Program-made: the position numbers and the translations under genes
Notes under the pieces: generated by a model
The model's input: the letters and a program-made list of their open reading frames with translations, nothing else
Databases searched by the model: none
Told to the model about the DNA's origin: nothing
Assembly (NCBI RefSeq): GCF_003202405.1
Contig: NZ_QJHL01000001.1
Coordinates: 1,426,001 to 1,490,000, forward strand
DNA length: 64,000 nucleotides
Direction of reading: 5' to 3'
DNA from: Flavobacterium hydrophilum
GTDB lineage: Bacteria > Bacteroidota > Bacteroidia > Flavobacteriales > Flavobacteriaceae
Part shown: piece by piece, positions 34,256 to 43,434 of the stretch
How positions within the stretch are numbered: the first letter of the stretch is position 1
Layout: every line of letters starts with the position of its first letter

Positions 34256-35720
34256 TTTGTTCTAAGTTTGAGTTAATGTAAAGAGTATTTAGAGGTATTG
34301 GTAATACATATTTTGGTGACGGGTAGGTAAGTCCGCAGCTTAATGATATACAGCCATTGATACGTGAAATATCTTTTTTATTTCTTGCGATATCAAAAAG
34401 CAGATGCCCTTCAAAACACAGTTCTTTTCTTCTTTCCAGAAACAAAGTTTCGGAAATATTATCTGTAGTAGTTAATAAAGCAGCGTTTGCTCTTTCTCTT
34501 ATAATATTAATATCTTTCTTTGCCTGTTCCGGGTTATTAAGTCCTATTGCTGCTTCGGCCCTTATTAAATATTGTTCACTTAATCTAAATGCTACATATC
34601 CGGGATTTCCCTGGAATTTTTTAGTAAAATAATAGTTAAGCATTACCGGTTGTAGATTCACTAACGTAGAAAGTGTTTTTACTAAAAACAGCTGTTTCCT
34701 AATATCATTGGTTTCATACAGATCAATCAAATCCTGCGATGCTGTATACCTTTCATAATTAGTATCAAAAGTATATCCAAAATAAGAAGATAATGATCCA
34801 CTGACAGATCCATCTGTACTTTTTGTTACGGAAAATTCTAATAAGGTTTCGGACGTAGGTAGGTCTATCTTTTCCCATTGCGAAATATAATCAGCTGAAC
34901 TTATCAGGCTTACACCAGAATTTTCGATTACATCATTTGCCGTATCATAAGCATTTTTCCAATCCTTTTTAGAGAGATAAACTCTGGCCAACAAAGCTTT
35001 TGTACTGTTAGTATTAAAATAAGAATAGGCAGGACCATTAAAAAGGATCGCGTTACTATATAAATCCAGAGATGTTTGAAGATCATTTATAATCAAAGAA
35101 TAAGTATTGGCAGCAGTTTCCCTTGCAGGATAAGTAATACCGTTACTAATCGAGTGGGTACTGTAAACAATTCCCATATGAGAAGCATCCTGAGTATATC
35201 CGTAATTTTGACTATAGACTTCACTTAGCAAAAAATGCATATAAGCCCTAATAGTCAAAGCCTCAGCTTTTATTTGACTTTTTTCTGCTGTAGTAGCATC
35301 TGCCAGAGCATCTGTATATTCTAAAATAAGATTTGCCTGATTGATAATGCTATAGCCACTTGTATAGAATAATTTAAAATTAGAGTCAGTAGATTGATCT
35401 TCAAAAGAATATACTTCTTTAATGTTTTCAGGAATAGTAATTTCTCCTTTCGTACTTGATCCCAGAGAAGGGCTAAATTTTATATTGCCTCCTTGTAAAT
35501 CTGGATAAACAGAAAATATTTCACCACTCACATTATTTTTAAGAGTCAGGTATAGACCGTTTAATGCCATTAATACCCCTTTTTTATCTTTTAGCTGTTC
35601 TGTAATAGAAGTTTTGTCTCCAGGTTCTTGTTCTAAAAAATTGCTACAGTTTTGCAGCAAAAAACTTATTGCAAAAAGCATTATAAATTTTAATCTTATG
35701 GAAGTTTTTAAATATTTCAT
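34242..35720 (-). CDS. SusD/RagB-family surface lipoprotein
   Basis: This 492-residue lipoprotein (lipobox LLQNC, Cys25) starts with the typical SusD sequence FLEQEPGDKTSITEQL and has the helical TPR-like core. Segments such as AEALTIRAYMHFLLSEVYSQNYG, KALLARVYLSKKDWKNAYDTA, EQYLIRAEAAIGLNNPEQAKKDINIIRERA and ERRKELCFEGHLLFDIARNK are diagnostic. SusD forms a lid on the SusC transporter and captures substrate at the outer membrane. Only 3 bases separate it from susC. The substrate is not predictable from the sequence. Confidence 0.93.
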   Translation of the reverse strand: MKYLKTSIRLKFIMLFAISFLLQNCSNFLEQEPGDKTSITEQLKDKKGVLMALNGLYLTLKNNVSGEIFSVYPDLQGGNIKFSPSLGSSTKGEITIPENIKEVYSFEDQSTDSNFKLFYTSGYSIINQANLILEYTDALADATTAEKSQIKAEALTIRAYMHFLLSEVYSQNYGYTQDASHMGIVYSTHSISNGITYPARETAANTYSLIINDLQTSLDLYSNAILFNGPAYSYFNTNSTKALLARVYLSKKDWKNAYDTANDVIENSGVSLISSADYISQWEKIDLPTSETLLEFSVTKSTDGSVSGSLSSYFGYTFDTNYERYTASQDLIDLYETNDIRKQLFLVKTLSTLVNLQPVMLNYYFTKKFQGNPGYVAFRLSEQYLIRAEAAIGLNNPEQAKKDINIIRERANAALLTTTDNISETLFLERRKELCFEGHLLFDIARNKKDISRINGCISLSCGLTYPSPKYVLPIPLNTLYINSNLEQNESY

Positions 35721-35723
35721 CTT

Positions 35724-38700
35724 TTAAAATTTAGTGTTAATACCGCACGAAATAGTTCTGGCTTGCGGATAAGTGTAGCTGAATTCTCTAATGCCATTGA
35801 TTCCTGACGGGCTTTTTTCTCTATACCAATACAATGCATTTGAAATATTTGCAAAGACAGTCAAGTTATCCAGAAAAGTATTTTTTACAGGAACATTATA
35901 ACTTAAGTTAATGTTACTGATTTTGATATAGGTAGCATCATAAATATTCCTGTCTAAATTAGGCAGTAATGTAGTATTACCAGGTGCAGGCTGAGAAACA
36001 ACATCTCCCTGTTTTCTCCAATAGTCAAAAGCATTTACAGACATATTTCGGTTAGAAGTAGTTTGATATTTCGAAATAATCTGGTCAGAAACTAATTTAT
36101 CTCCACCCCATTGAAAAGCCCCTGTTATACCTAATGTAATACTGTTGTTTAGTGAAAAACTATTATTAAAACCTCCAAAAGCTTTAGGCTGTGAGTCGCC
36201 AATCGGTTCCCAATCTACAGCCGTAAAAGTTCTGTTGTAGGCTGCCGCATCATAAATTTGGCCTCCCTTGTTTATTAAATCTCTTCCAGTTGCAGGATCA
36301 ACTCCAGCCCACCTAGCACCCCATATTGTGGTGGTGCTGTAACCAATTTTTTGAGCAAGAGCAATTGACGATATAGAATAATCGCTTCCTAATCCTACCA
36401 AATCAGTTACTTTACTGTTTACAGTTGATACGTTAAACGCAGTTGTCCATTTAAATTTGCCTTTTCGTAACCATTTGATTCGAGTACTCAATTCAAAACC
36501 TTTATTATACATACTTGCTGCATTTAGCTGTACAGATCCATAACCGGTTTCTATCGGAATATCTCTACCTGTAATTAAATCACTTAGATCATCATAATAA
36601 TATTCTAATGTTAATTCAATAACATTAAAAACATTAAAATCTACACCGGCATTAAATTTTTTATTTTTTTCCCATTTTAAATTACCATTAGGAGCATCGG
36701 TCGGAATTGCATATTCGCCACCATTGTAGCCATTTTCCAAAATATTGTAAAGTCCCTTAGACCTATATGATCCAATTCTTGAATTACCTGTAGAACCATA
36801 ACTTACTTTTAGTTTTAGAAAATCAATCCAGGAACTTGATTTTAAAAAGCCTTCATTGCTTGCTATCCAGGCCAGACCTGCACCACTGTTTAAGGCAACA
36901 TTTGTATCGTTTCCAAAAACGGAACTTTCATCACGTCTAATATTTCCTAAGAAATAATATTTTTTCTTATAATTATAATTGATTTGAGTAAAGAAGGAAA
37001 CTCTCGAATTATAATTAATATCACTTTCAAAAGCTTGTCTTGCTTTGGATTCATCGACTAAAGGAGTTAAAGGGTCGTCATCCTGAATTGCATCCCCGAT
37101 ATCGTTAATTACATTTGGATTCGTAAAACCTCTGGCCGATGAATAGTTAAAATTGGTTCTTTCTTCAGAAAGTTCAGATCCAATGACACCATCTATAGCA
37201 TTGTTTTGATTGATTTGTTTATTAAATAATGCTTGTCCCTGCCAGTTCCATTTGCTTGAATTTCGTTCATTGATCACACGTCTTCCCCAAGCCGGATAAA
37301 TATTTCCTTCGTAAGTAAAAGAGCCATTAGCCTGGCCACTTTCATTTTCAGCAGAAAAATAACGATCCTGAGTTTTATCTTTATAATCAATACCAAATAA
37401 AGTCGAAAATTTGATGTTTTTATTTAGTTCATATCCCAAACTCAAACTTCCTAATATCCCATATGAATCGGTTACATTTTTATTTTGCTCAATTGCAGCC
37501 AGAGGATTTCCGCCAGTTATACCATTTAATCCCACTTTAGAGTAAGTACCGTCTTCATTATATGGTGAAAGATTGGGTAAATAAGCAAAATCATAATAAA
37601 TGTTTGGAGCATCTTTTTTGATGTAACTAGGATTAAGGGATAGATTTATATCCCATTTTGAAGCTCTGAATCCTAAATTTATTCCACCATTTAATTGTTT
37701 TGTTGTATTGCCCAATTGAGGTTCATCGATATTTAAGTACGTTAAATTTGTATTGTAAGAAAATTTTGAAGTAGATCCTGAAACGCTAAAATTATATTTG
37801 TTGTAAATTCCGGAATTATTTAATAAATCAAACCAATTTGTGTTAATACCGTTATAAGGGACCATGACATGATTTGCAGTTGTGTTTTTTAAATAATCAT
37901 TTCTAAGTTCAGCATATTGAGCACCGCTTAAATATTTTATTTGATTAATAGCAGTAGACGTTCCAAGTTGATTAGAAAAACTAAATTTAGTTTTTCCTTT
38001 TTTTCCTTTTTTAGTTGTAATTAAGATTACTCCATTTGACCCATCTGCACCATATAAACCTACTGCGGCAGCGTCTTTCAATACGGTAAAACTTTCAATA
38101 TTATCCGGAGAGATTCTTGCCAGAGGGTTTGATAACGTTTCACCGTCAGCTCCAACTCCAGTAAAGAAACCATTGTCAATACCAGTTTCTTCAGTCATAA
38201 TTATACCATCAATAATAATCAGAGGCTGTGATGATGTACTTATAAGATTTCCATTTAAAGGTTTTAAAGTTCCTTGCCCGCGAATATTTATTTTTACCGG
38301 ACCTCCAACACCTGAAGTGTTTTCAATTAACACTCCTGCAACCTGACCTTCCAGCATTTTGTCTATACTTTCAGATGCCTGCTGAACTGGAATATCTTTA
38401 GCGGTTATAGTAGAAATACTTCCTACAATTTCCTCTTTTAGCTTTTGGGTTCCGTATGATGATGTAATAATTACAGGGTTTAATTCATCTACAGCTTCTT
38501 CCATATAAAAAGTGAAATTAGTTTTGCTGTCTACTTTTTGAATTTGAGTTACCATTCCTAAATGCTCAACCTGAAGTATAACTTCGCTTATGTTTTTTTC
38601 GCTTAACTGATAAATGAATCTTCCGTCAAAGTCAGTTATAGCACCTCTTCCTGTACCTTTTACTAATATTGAAGCTCCCGGAAGAGGCGATTTATCTTTT

Positions 38701-39077
38701 GCACTCAATACAATTCCTTTGATTGTTCTTTCTGTTTCTTCTGAACTATCTGTTGAAGGAGGAGCAGAGCTTGTTAATAAAACCTGCTTTTTCTGAATAT
38801 AAAATGAAATGTTTTTGCCTTTAAATAATTGCTTTAAAGCAGTTTCCAACGAAACATTTTTCACATTGATACTGGCCTTTTGATCCGTATCAATTTTTTT
38901 TGCATTATAAATAATCCTAAAATCACTTTGATCTTCAATAGACTTGATAATCAAACTGATGGGCTCATTGTTTATATGTAATGTAATCGATTTGTTTTGT
39001 GAAAAACCTTTTAAACCGGATAATATAATGGCTAAGAAAAATAAAATTTTTCTTGAAAATTGTACAGTAAGTTTCAT
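35724..39077 (-). CDS. SusC/RagA TonB-dependent transporter with STN domain
   Basis: This 1117-residue outer membrane transporter has a signal peptide (to about 26), a secretin/TonB N-terminal domain (STN, about 28-105), a carboxypeptidase-regulatory-like domain (about 115-195, IKGIVLSAKDKSPLPGASI), a plug (about 205-340, with the SusC hallmark IIDGIIM) and a beta-barrel to the C-terminus. The STN domain is the part that signals to FecR-type anti-sigma factors, and the FecR and FecI genes lie directly upstream, 12 bases before this gene. The transporter therefore probably induces its own operon when substrate binds. It is the only SusC in the window. Whether it carries a glycan or an iron/haem compound is open. 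Confidence 0.93.
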   Translation of the reverse strand: MKLTVQFSRKILFFLAIILSGLKGFSQNKSITLHINNEPISLIIKSIEDQSDFRIIYNAKKIDTDQKASINVKNVSLETALKQLFKGKNISFYIQKKQVLLTSSAPPSTDSSEETERTIKGIVLSAKDKSPLPGASILVKGTGRGAITDFDGRFIYQLSEKNISEVILQVEHLGMVTQIQKVDSKTNFTFYMEEAVDELNPVIITSSYGTQKLKEEIVGSISTITAKDIPVQQASESIDKMLEGQVAGVLIENTSGVGGPVKINIRGQGTLKPLNGNLISTSSQPLIIIDGIIMTEETGIDNGFFTGVGADGETLSNPLARISPDNIESFTVLKDAAAVGLYGADGSNGVILITTKKGKKGKTKFSFSNQLGTSTAINQIKYLSGAQYAELRNDYLKNTTANHVMVPYNGINTNWFDLLNNSGIYNKYNFSVSGSTSKFSYNTNLTYLNIDEPQLGNTTKQLNGGINLGFRASKWDINLSLNPSYIKKDAPNIYYDFAYLPNLSPYNEDGTYSKVGLNGITGGNPLAAIEQNKNVTDSYGILGSLSLGYELNKNIKFSTLFGIDYKDKTQDRYFSAENESGQANGSFTYEGNIYPAWGRRVINERNSSKWNWQGQALFNKQINQNNAIDGVIGSELSEERTNFNYSSARGFTNPNVINDIGDAIQDDDPLTPLVDESKARQAFESDINYNSRVSFFTQINYNYKKKYYFLGNIRRDESSVFGNDTNVALNSGAGLAWIASNEGFLKSSSWIDFLKLKVSYGSTGNSRIGSYRSKGLYNILENGYNGGEYAIPTDAPNGNLKWEKNKKFNAGVDFNVFNVIELTLEYYYDDLSDLITGRDIPIETGYGSVQLNAASMYNKGFELSTRIKWLRKGKFKWTTAFNVSTVNSKVTDLVGLGSDYSISSIALAQKIGYSTTTIWGARWAGVDPATGRDLINKGGQIYDAAAYNRTFTAVDWEPIGDSQPKAFGGFNNSFSLNNSITLGITGAFQWGGDKLVSDQIISKYQTTSNRNMSVNAFDYWRKQGDVVSQPAPGNTTLLPNLDRNIYDATYIKISNINLSYNVPVKNTFLDNLTVFANISNALYWYREKSPSGINGIREFSYTYPQARTISCGINTKF

Positions 39078-39089
39078 ATTGCTAAGTGG

Positions 39090-40193
39090 TTACGGAATAT
39101 TGGTAATGATAATCGTGTTTTGCTTAATAGTGTAATCAAAAGGGGTGTCACGTTTTAGAAGTTCTAAAATGTTTTCGACGCTTGATTCACTAATTTTAAT
39201 TGTTCCGGTGAAAGTCTGTCTGGCTAAATCCGAATTTTCATTAATAATTTCAACGTCGTAGCTACGCTGAATTATTTTTACAATAGTTGAAAATGGAGTA
39301 TCCTTAAATGTGAGTTCGCCTTTTGTCCAGGCTGAATAGAAAGCAGGATCAACAGATTTTGTTGTAATTTTTTTCGAATTGTTTTGCCAGACTGCCATCT
39401 GATTTGGTTTTAGCAAAACAGCATTCGATGGATTTTCTTTGTCATACATCTGAATGCTTCCTTCAACCAAAACACTATTTACAGTGGAGGTTTCAGGATA
39501 AGCATTTACGTTAAACTTCGTTCCCAAAACTTCAATATCAACCTGATTGGCGTTTACTATAAAAGGATGTTCTTTGTCTTTGGCAACTTCAAAAAAGGCT
39601 TCTCCGGTTAAATAAACAGTCCTTTTTCCGCTAATTCCAAATTGTTCCGGATAGCGAATGGTAGTTCCTGAATTTAAATTCACAACAGTTCCGTCTGAAA
39701 GTATAAGTTTAAATGTTTTACCATAAGGAACTTTAAGAGAATTGTATACAATTACATCATTTTCAGCTTTTCCAAAATATACAATTTGATTAGCAAACTT
39801 TTTAGCTACTAATTGGCCTTTCTCGTTTACTAAATTTCTCTGATTGTTTTTTGTGATAATTTCTGTTCGTCCATCTCCTAACTCAAGAACAATTTCTTTA
39901 GAATGTTTTCTTTTATGATTAAAATTTAAAGCAATTTTTCCTAATCCAAAAAGAAATAAAAGCACAGCAGCATATTTTAAATACTTTACAGCTTTATTTT
40001 TTGGTTTAATTTTAATTACCGGAGCATTGTCTTTTGAAATACCTTCAGAAAGAGAAGTTATTGCCCAGGCTTTTTTTAAGGTTATAAAATGCTTTTTATT
40101 TTCTTCAGAAGCTTCAATCCATTCAAAAAGAGTTTGAATTTCCTGTTCTGAGGCTTCGTTAGCTAAATATTTATAAATTATTTCTGATGGCAT
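39090..40193 (-). CDS. FecR-type anti-sigma factor
   Basis: This 367-residue inner-membrane protein has an N-terminal cytoplasmic anti-sigma region (about 1-75, ending before the membrane helix near YLKYAAVLLFLFGLGKIAL), a periplasmic FecR domain (about 110-210, LELGDGRTEIITKN, LPYGKTFKL-like and GEAFFEVAKDKEHPF) and a C-terminal DUF4974-like domain (about 290-365). It would hold the FecI-type sigma factor inactive until the STN domain of the SusC partner signals. It lies between the sigma factor gene and susC in the usual Bacteroidetes order. Confidence 0.92.
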   Translation of the reverse strand: MPSEIIYKYLANEASEQEIQTLFEWIEASEENKKHFITLKKAWAITSLSEGISKDNAPVIKIKPKNKAVKYLKYAAVLLFLFGLGKIALNFNHKRKHSKEIVLELGDGRTEIITKNNQRNLVNEKGQLVAKKFANQIVYFGKAENDVIVYNSLKVPYGKTFKLILSDGTVVNLNSGTTIRYPEQFGISGKRTVYLTGEAFFEVAKDKEHPFIVNANQVDIEVLGTKFNVNAYPETSTVNSVLVEGSIQMYDKENPSNAVLLKPNQMAVWQNNSKKITTKSVDPAFYSAWTKGELTFKDTPFSTIVKIIQRSYDVEIINENSDLARQTFTGTIKISESSVENILELLKRDTPFDYTIKQNTIIITNIP

Positions 40194-40259
40194 ATTTGAG
40201 TTTTTTATGACTTCTTAAAGTAAGTACACTTCAAAAGTTAAAAACCCTATTTTTATTTC

Positions 40260-40859
40260 TTAATTATTGAAAATAAGAATAAATAATGCAAACATATAAT
40301 CAGATAACCTGATTTTTAAAAATTTCAGAGCCTTTGTCATGTGGGCTTCAACGGCTTTTAGGGTAACCTGCATTTCTTCTGCAATTTCTGCATTTTTTTT
40401 ATTTTCAAAACGCTTTTTTATAAAAACTTCACGGGTTTTTGGAGGTAAATCGTTGATTGATTCATTAATTATCCGTTCTAATTCGGTCAATTCTAATGTG
40501 TCAAACTGAATCGAATTTAAGATTTCGATATCAAGTTCTCTTTCTTTATGATTCAATAAATCGTTTTTGAATTTGTCCTTAACTTTATTATGTCGAATAA
40601 GGTTTAGACATTTCGATTTGGCGTAGGTGTATAAAAAAGATTGTATTCCGTTTAAGGAGTCAATATTTTCCCTGTTTTGCCATAAATTGATAAAAGCTTC
40701 CTGAGCCAGGTTTTCAGCTTCTTCCTGATCATAAACAAACTGAATGCTAAAAGAGGTAATTCTACGGAAATATTTATCATAGAAATAGGTAAACGCAGCT
40801 TCTTCTCCTTTTTTAAAAGATTCAAAAGTTTCGGATTCAAAGCTTGCATTAATATTCAT
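40260..40859 (-). CDS. FecI-like ECF sigma factor
   Basis: This 199-residue sigma-70 family protein contains region 2 (about 25-95, FTYFYDKYFRRITSFSIQFV and EAENLAQEAFINLWQNR) and region 4 (about 135-185, INDLPPKTREVFIKKRFENKKNAEIAEEM, with a helix-turn-helix). It belongs to the Bacteroidetes FecI/RpoE-like group. It should direct transcription of its own susCD operon under control of the adjacent FecR. The C-terminal tail (YMFALFILIFNN) is unusually hydrophobic. A perfect -7 box lies 76 bases upstream. Confidence 0.92.
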   Translation of the reverse strand: MNINASFESETFESFKKGEEAAFTYFYDKYFRRITSFSIQFVYDQEEAENLAQEAFINLWQNRENIDSLNGIQSFLYTYAKSKCLNLIRHNKVKDKFKNDLLNHKERELDIEILNSIQFDTLELTELERIINESINDLPPKTREVFIKKRFENKKNAEIAEEMQVTLKAVEAHMTKALKFLKIRLSDYMFALFILIFNN

Positions 40860-40934
40860 CTATAATATATTGACTCTGGTAAAGGAATCACAATAATTTG
40901 TTATCCTAAAGTGGTATTAGTTCAGTAGTCGGGA

Positions 40935-40942
40935 CAAAGATA
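40935..40942 (-). promoter_or_regulatory. -7 promoter box of the FecI operon
   Basis: On the minus strand this reads TATCTTTG, a perfect TAnnTTTG box, 76 bases before the start codon at 40859. No -33 TTG was found at the usual distance. Confidence 0.5.
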
Positions 40943-41010
40943 AAATATTATTTATATTAATTCTAAATAAAAAATTAAGATTTAAAAAATTAACATTTGA
41001 CTCATTATAA

Positions 41011-42051
41011 TCATATAGAATTTCTGTCAATAAAATTAAAAGGGACTTTTACTTCTCCTTTTTCTTTGTTTAAAATCATTCGGGCAGCAATTTCTCCCAT
41101 TACATTAAAGTCGGTTGACATAACTGTTATTCCCAATAAATCTTTTAGAGGTGTATCATTATAAGAGATTACCCCAATGTCCTGACCTAAAATATATTCT
41201 TCGTCTCTTATTTGTTTGACCAAATTCACGAGATCAGATTCTTCAATGGTGATAAATAAATCGCCTTTTTTCAAAATCATGTCATCATAAACTTCACTCA
41301 GAATTTCAAAGTTAATTTCATGTTCTACACAAAATTTTCTGAAACCATGCAAAATTCTTCTCGGATAAGGATAAACTGCTTTTTCCGGATATACTAAAAT
41401 AAGTCTTTTGTATTTGTTTATTTTGTTAAGTCCCTCTTTTAAGGCATTATAAATATCATTTTCAAAATCCTGATATATTTTGATTACCTCGCTTCCTAAG
41501 CCGATTTTTATGTTATCCATAATTACCAGTTTATCCTGTGGTATTTGTTGGATTGCTTTTGCAACTTCATCTGTAAAACTCAAATGTTTTAATTCATCAG
41601 TTTTAAAGTGTGTTGTGATTACATAATAATCATAAGCGCCTTCAAATTTATCCAGCAGGTTTAGAAACAAAGTTTCATCGCAATGGTAAATATGTAAATC
41701 TACATGTGCATTTGCTCCTAAAGTATTAATAAAGGAGCTGTAGGTTTTCATTTTATAAGCACTCAGTTTATTAAATAAAAACAAAATATTGACTTTAGAT
41801 TCTAATTTTGTTCTGGTAATATAGTATCCTTTTCCTCGTATTGAAGAAATAATTTTACGTTCTTTTAAAATATTATAAGCTTTCTCAACAGTATCCCTTG
41901 ACATATAAAACTCCTCACTGAAATTGTTTATCGATGGGATCTTTTGGTTTATTTTCAGGTTACCATTAGCAATATTCTGTAGAATAGAATCTACAATTTG
42001 CTTGTACTTAGGTACTCTTGAATCTTCATCTATTTTAATTAACTTAATCAT
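41011..42051 (-). CDS. GntR-type regulator with LacI-like sugar-binding domain
   Basis: This 346-residue protein has an N-terminal winged helix-turn-helix of the GntR family (about 10-75; PKYKQIVDSILQNIANG, SRDTVEKAYNILKERKIISSIRGKGYYI) joined to a periplasmic-binding-protein-like effector domain (about 85-340) as in LacI/GalR regulators. This is the AraR-type layout. The effector domain ends with the LacI-like ISYNDTPLKDLLGITVMSTDFNVMGEIAARMIL. It is divergent from the rhamnose operon, so L-rhamnose or an intermediate is the likely ligand. No enzyme motif is present. Its target could be the TAGTACAGGATA element or the palindrome at 42151, and I cannot tell which. Confidence 0.88.
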   Translation of the reverse strand: MIKLIKIDEDSRVPKYKQIVDSILQNIANGNLKINQKIPSINNFSEEFYMSRDTVEKAYNILKERKIISSIRGKGYYITRTKLESKVNILFLFNKLSAYKMKTYSSFINTLGANAHVDLHIYHCDETLFLNLLDKFEGAYDYYVITTHFKTDELKHLSFTDEVAKAIQQIPQDKLVIMDNIKIGLGSEVIKIYQDFENDIYNALKEGLNKINKYKRLILVYPEKAVYPYPRRILHGFRKFCVEHEINFEILSEVYDDMILKKGDLFITIEESDLVNLVKQIRDEEYILGQDIGVISYNDTPLKDLLGITVMSTDFNVMGEIAARMILNKEKGEVKVPFNFIDRNSI

Positions 42052-42150
42052 GGTTGGTATAGTAAAGTTTCTCTTAAATGTTAAGAGACGGGATTATAAA
42101 TTGCATAATATGTAATATTTTTCTTCAAAAAGACCTGAAAAATATTAATT

Positions 42151-42160
42151 ACGCATGCGT
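42151..42160. promoter_or_regulatory. Palindrome in the regulator-rhaT intergenic region
   Basis: ACGCATGCGT is a perfect 10-base palindrome and GC-rich relative to its AT-rich surroundings. It lies 100 bases upstream of the regulator start and 180 bases upstream of rhaT. It may be an operator of the adjacent GntR-type protein; no second copy was found in the window. Confidence 0.35.
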
Positions 42161-42257
42161 TCGCTAAAATATGAATTTTAAATTTAAAAAACCACGATAT
42201 ATCCAATCTTATCGCAATAATTTATGATTTAAAGTAAATATAAATTAGGGAAAGGAC

Positions 42258-42297
42258 AGTACAGGATAGTTTTCTTTTTTACATTCTATTATTTTAC
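42258..42297 (+). promoter_or_regulatory. Promoter of the rhamnose operon with AGTACAGGATAG
   Basis: AGTACAGGATAG (42258-42269) shares 11 bases with the element before the GH43 and CE12 genes. Twenty bases later is TATTTTAC (42290-42297), a weaker -7 box (two mismatches to TAnnTTTG). Ten bases upstream of the core, AAAGGAC resembles a degenerate second copy. The start codon of rhaT is at 42340. Confidence 0.55.
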
Positions 42298-42339
42298 AAA
42301 ACCAAAATTAACTATCACTAAACCACAAAAAATAAATAA

Positions 42340-43410
42340 ATGGAATCATTATTAGGAATCATTTTTCACTCCATTGGAGGATTTTCTTCAGGCAGTTTTT
42401 ATATGCCTTTTAAAAAAGTTAAAGATTGGGCATGGGAAAGCTACTGGCTTGTTGGAGGTTTTTTCTCATGGCTAATTGTTCCGCCAATTGCTGCTTATTT
42501 AACGATTCCGAACTTTACTGAAATCATTACTACAGCAGCTCCGTCAGTTAAAGCGTTAGCGTACACAATGGGGTTAATTTGGGGTATTGGTGGATTGACT
42601 TACGGATTAGGTGTTCGTTATTTGGGAATGTCATTAGGTAATTCAATTACTTTAGGATTTTGTTCTGCTTTTGGAGCCTTGATTCCGCCGATCTATTATA
42701 ATTTCAATGCAGTTGAAGGAAAAGAATCAATTAGTGATATGTTTGCTAACTCAGGCGGACAAATGGTTTTGTTTGGTGTTCTTGTATGTATTATAGGTAT
42801 TGCTATTTTAGGTAAAGCCGGAATATTAAAAGAAAAAGATTTTCAAACCGGCCATGAAGACAAAGACAAAGATTTTAGTCTGGTAAAAGGCTTGATCATT
42901 GCGATAGTTTCAGGTATTTTAAGTTCGTTTTTTAATTTCGGAATAGAAGCTGCAAAACCAATGGCTGATGTCGCGAATGAATCCTGGAAAGCATTGCATC
43001 CAAATCAGGGCGAATTTCTGTTTCAAAATAATGTAAGCTACATTATTATTCTTTGGGGCGGATTAACAACCAATTTTATATGGTGTATTTATCTGAATTT
43101 CAAAAACAAAACTTTTGGTAATTACACAGATACAAAAACACCAATTTCAAAAAATGTACTTTTTTCTGCTATTGCAGGTACAATGTGGTTTCTTCAGTTT
43201 TTCTTTTACGGAATGGGAGAAAGCAAATTAGGAAACGGAGCAAGTTCATGGATTTTACATATGTCAACCATCATTCTTACCGCAAACTTTTGGGGCTTTT
43301 ATCTGAAAGAGTGGAAAGGTGTTACTAAAAAAACCTTCAATACTTTTCTGTTAGGGATTGTACTTATGTTTCTATCCATTGTTTTGGTCGGAATCGGAAA
43401 TTCATTATAA
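42340..43410 (+). CDS. rhaT: L-rhamnose-proton symporter RhaT
   Basis: This 356-residue polytopic membrane protein has about ten hydrophobic segments and matches RhaT. The N-terminus GIIFHSIGGFSSGSFYMPFKKVKDWAWESYWLVGG, the GLIWGIGGLTYGLGVRYLGMSLG segment and GILSSFFNFGIEAAKPM are typical. It imports L-rhamnose with protons across the inner membrane. It is the first gene of the rhamnose operon, 24 bases before rhaEW, and is divergent from the GntR-type regulator. The substrate is supported both by family and by all four following genes. Confidence 0.95.
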   Translation: MESLLGIIFHSIGGFSSGSFYMPFKKVKDWAWESYWLVGGFFSWLIVPPIAAYLTIPNFTEIITTAAPSVKALAYTMGLIWGIGGLTYGLGVRYLGMSLGNSITLGFCSAFGALIPPIYYNFNAVEGKESISDMFANSGGQMVLFGVLVCIIGIAILGKAGILKEKDFQTGHEDKDKDFSLVKGLIIAIVSGILSSFFNFGIEAAKPMADVANESWKALHPNQGEFLFQNNVSYIIILWGGLTTNFIWCIYLNFKNKTFGNYTDTKTPISKNVLFSAIAGTMWFLQFFFYGMGESKLGNGASSWILHMSTIILTANFWGFYLKEWKGVTKKTFNTFLLGIVLMFLSIVLVGIGNSL

Positions 43411-43434
43411 ATAATAATAAACTATCAATACAAA

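Noticed and set aside
42052..42339. Riboswitch or tRNA in the regulator-rhaT gap
   Set aside because: No cloverleaf or known riboswitch core could be seen; the region is AT-rich with only the operator-like motifs described.
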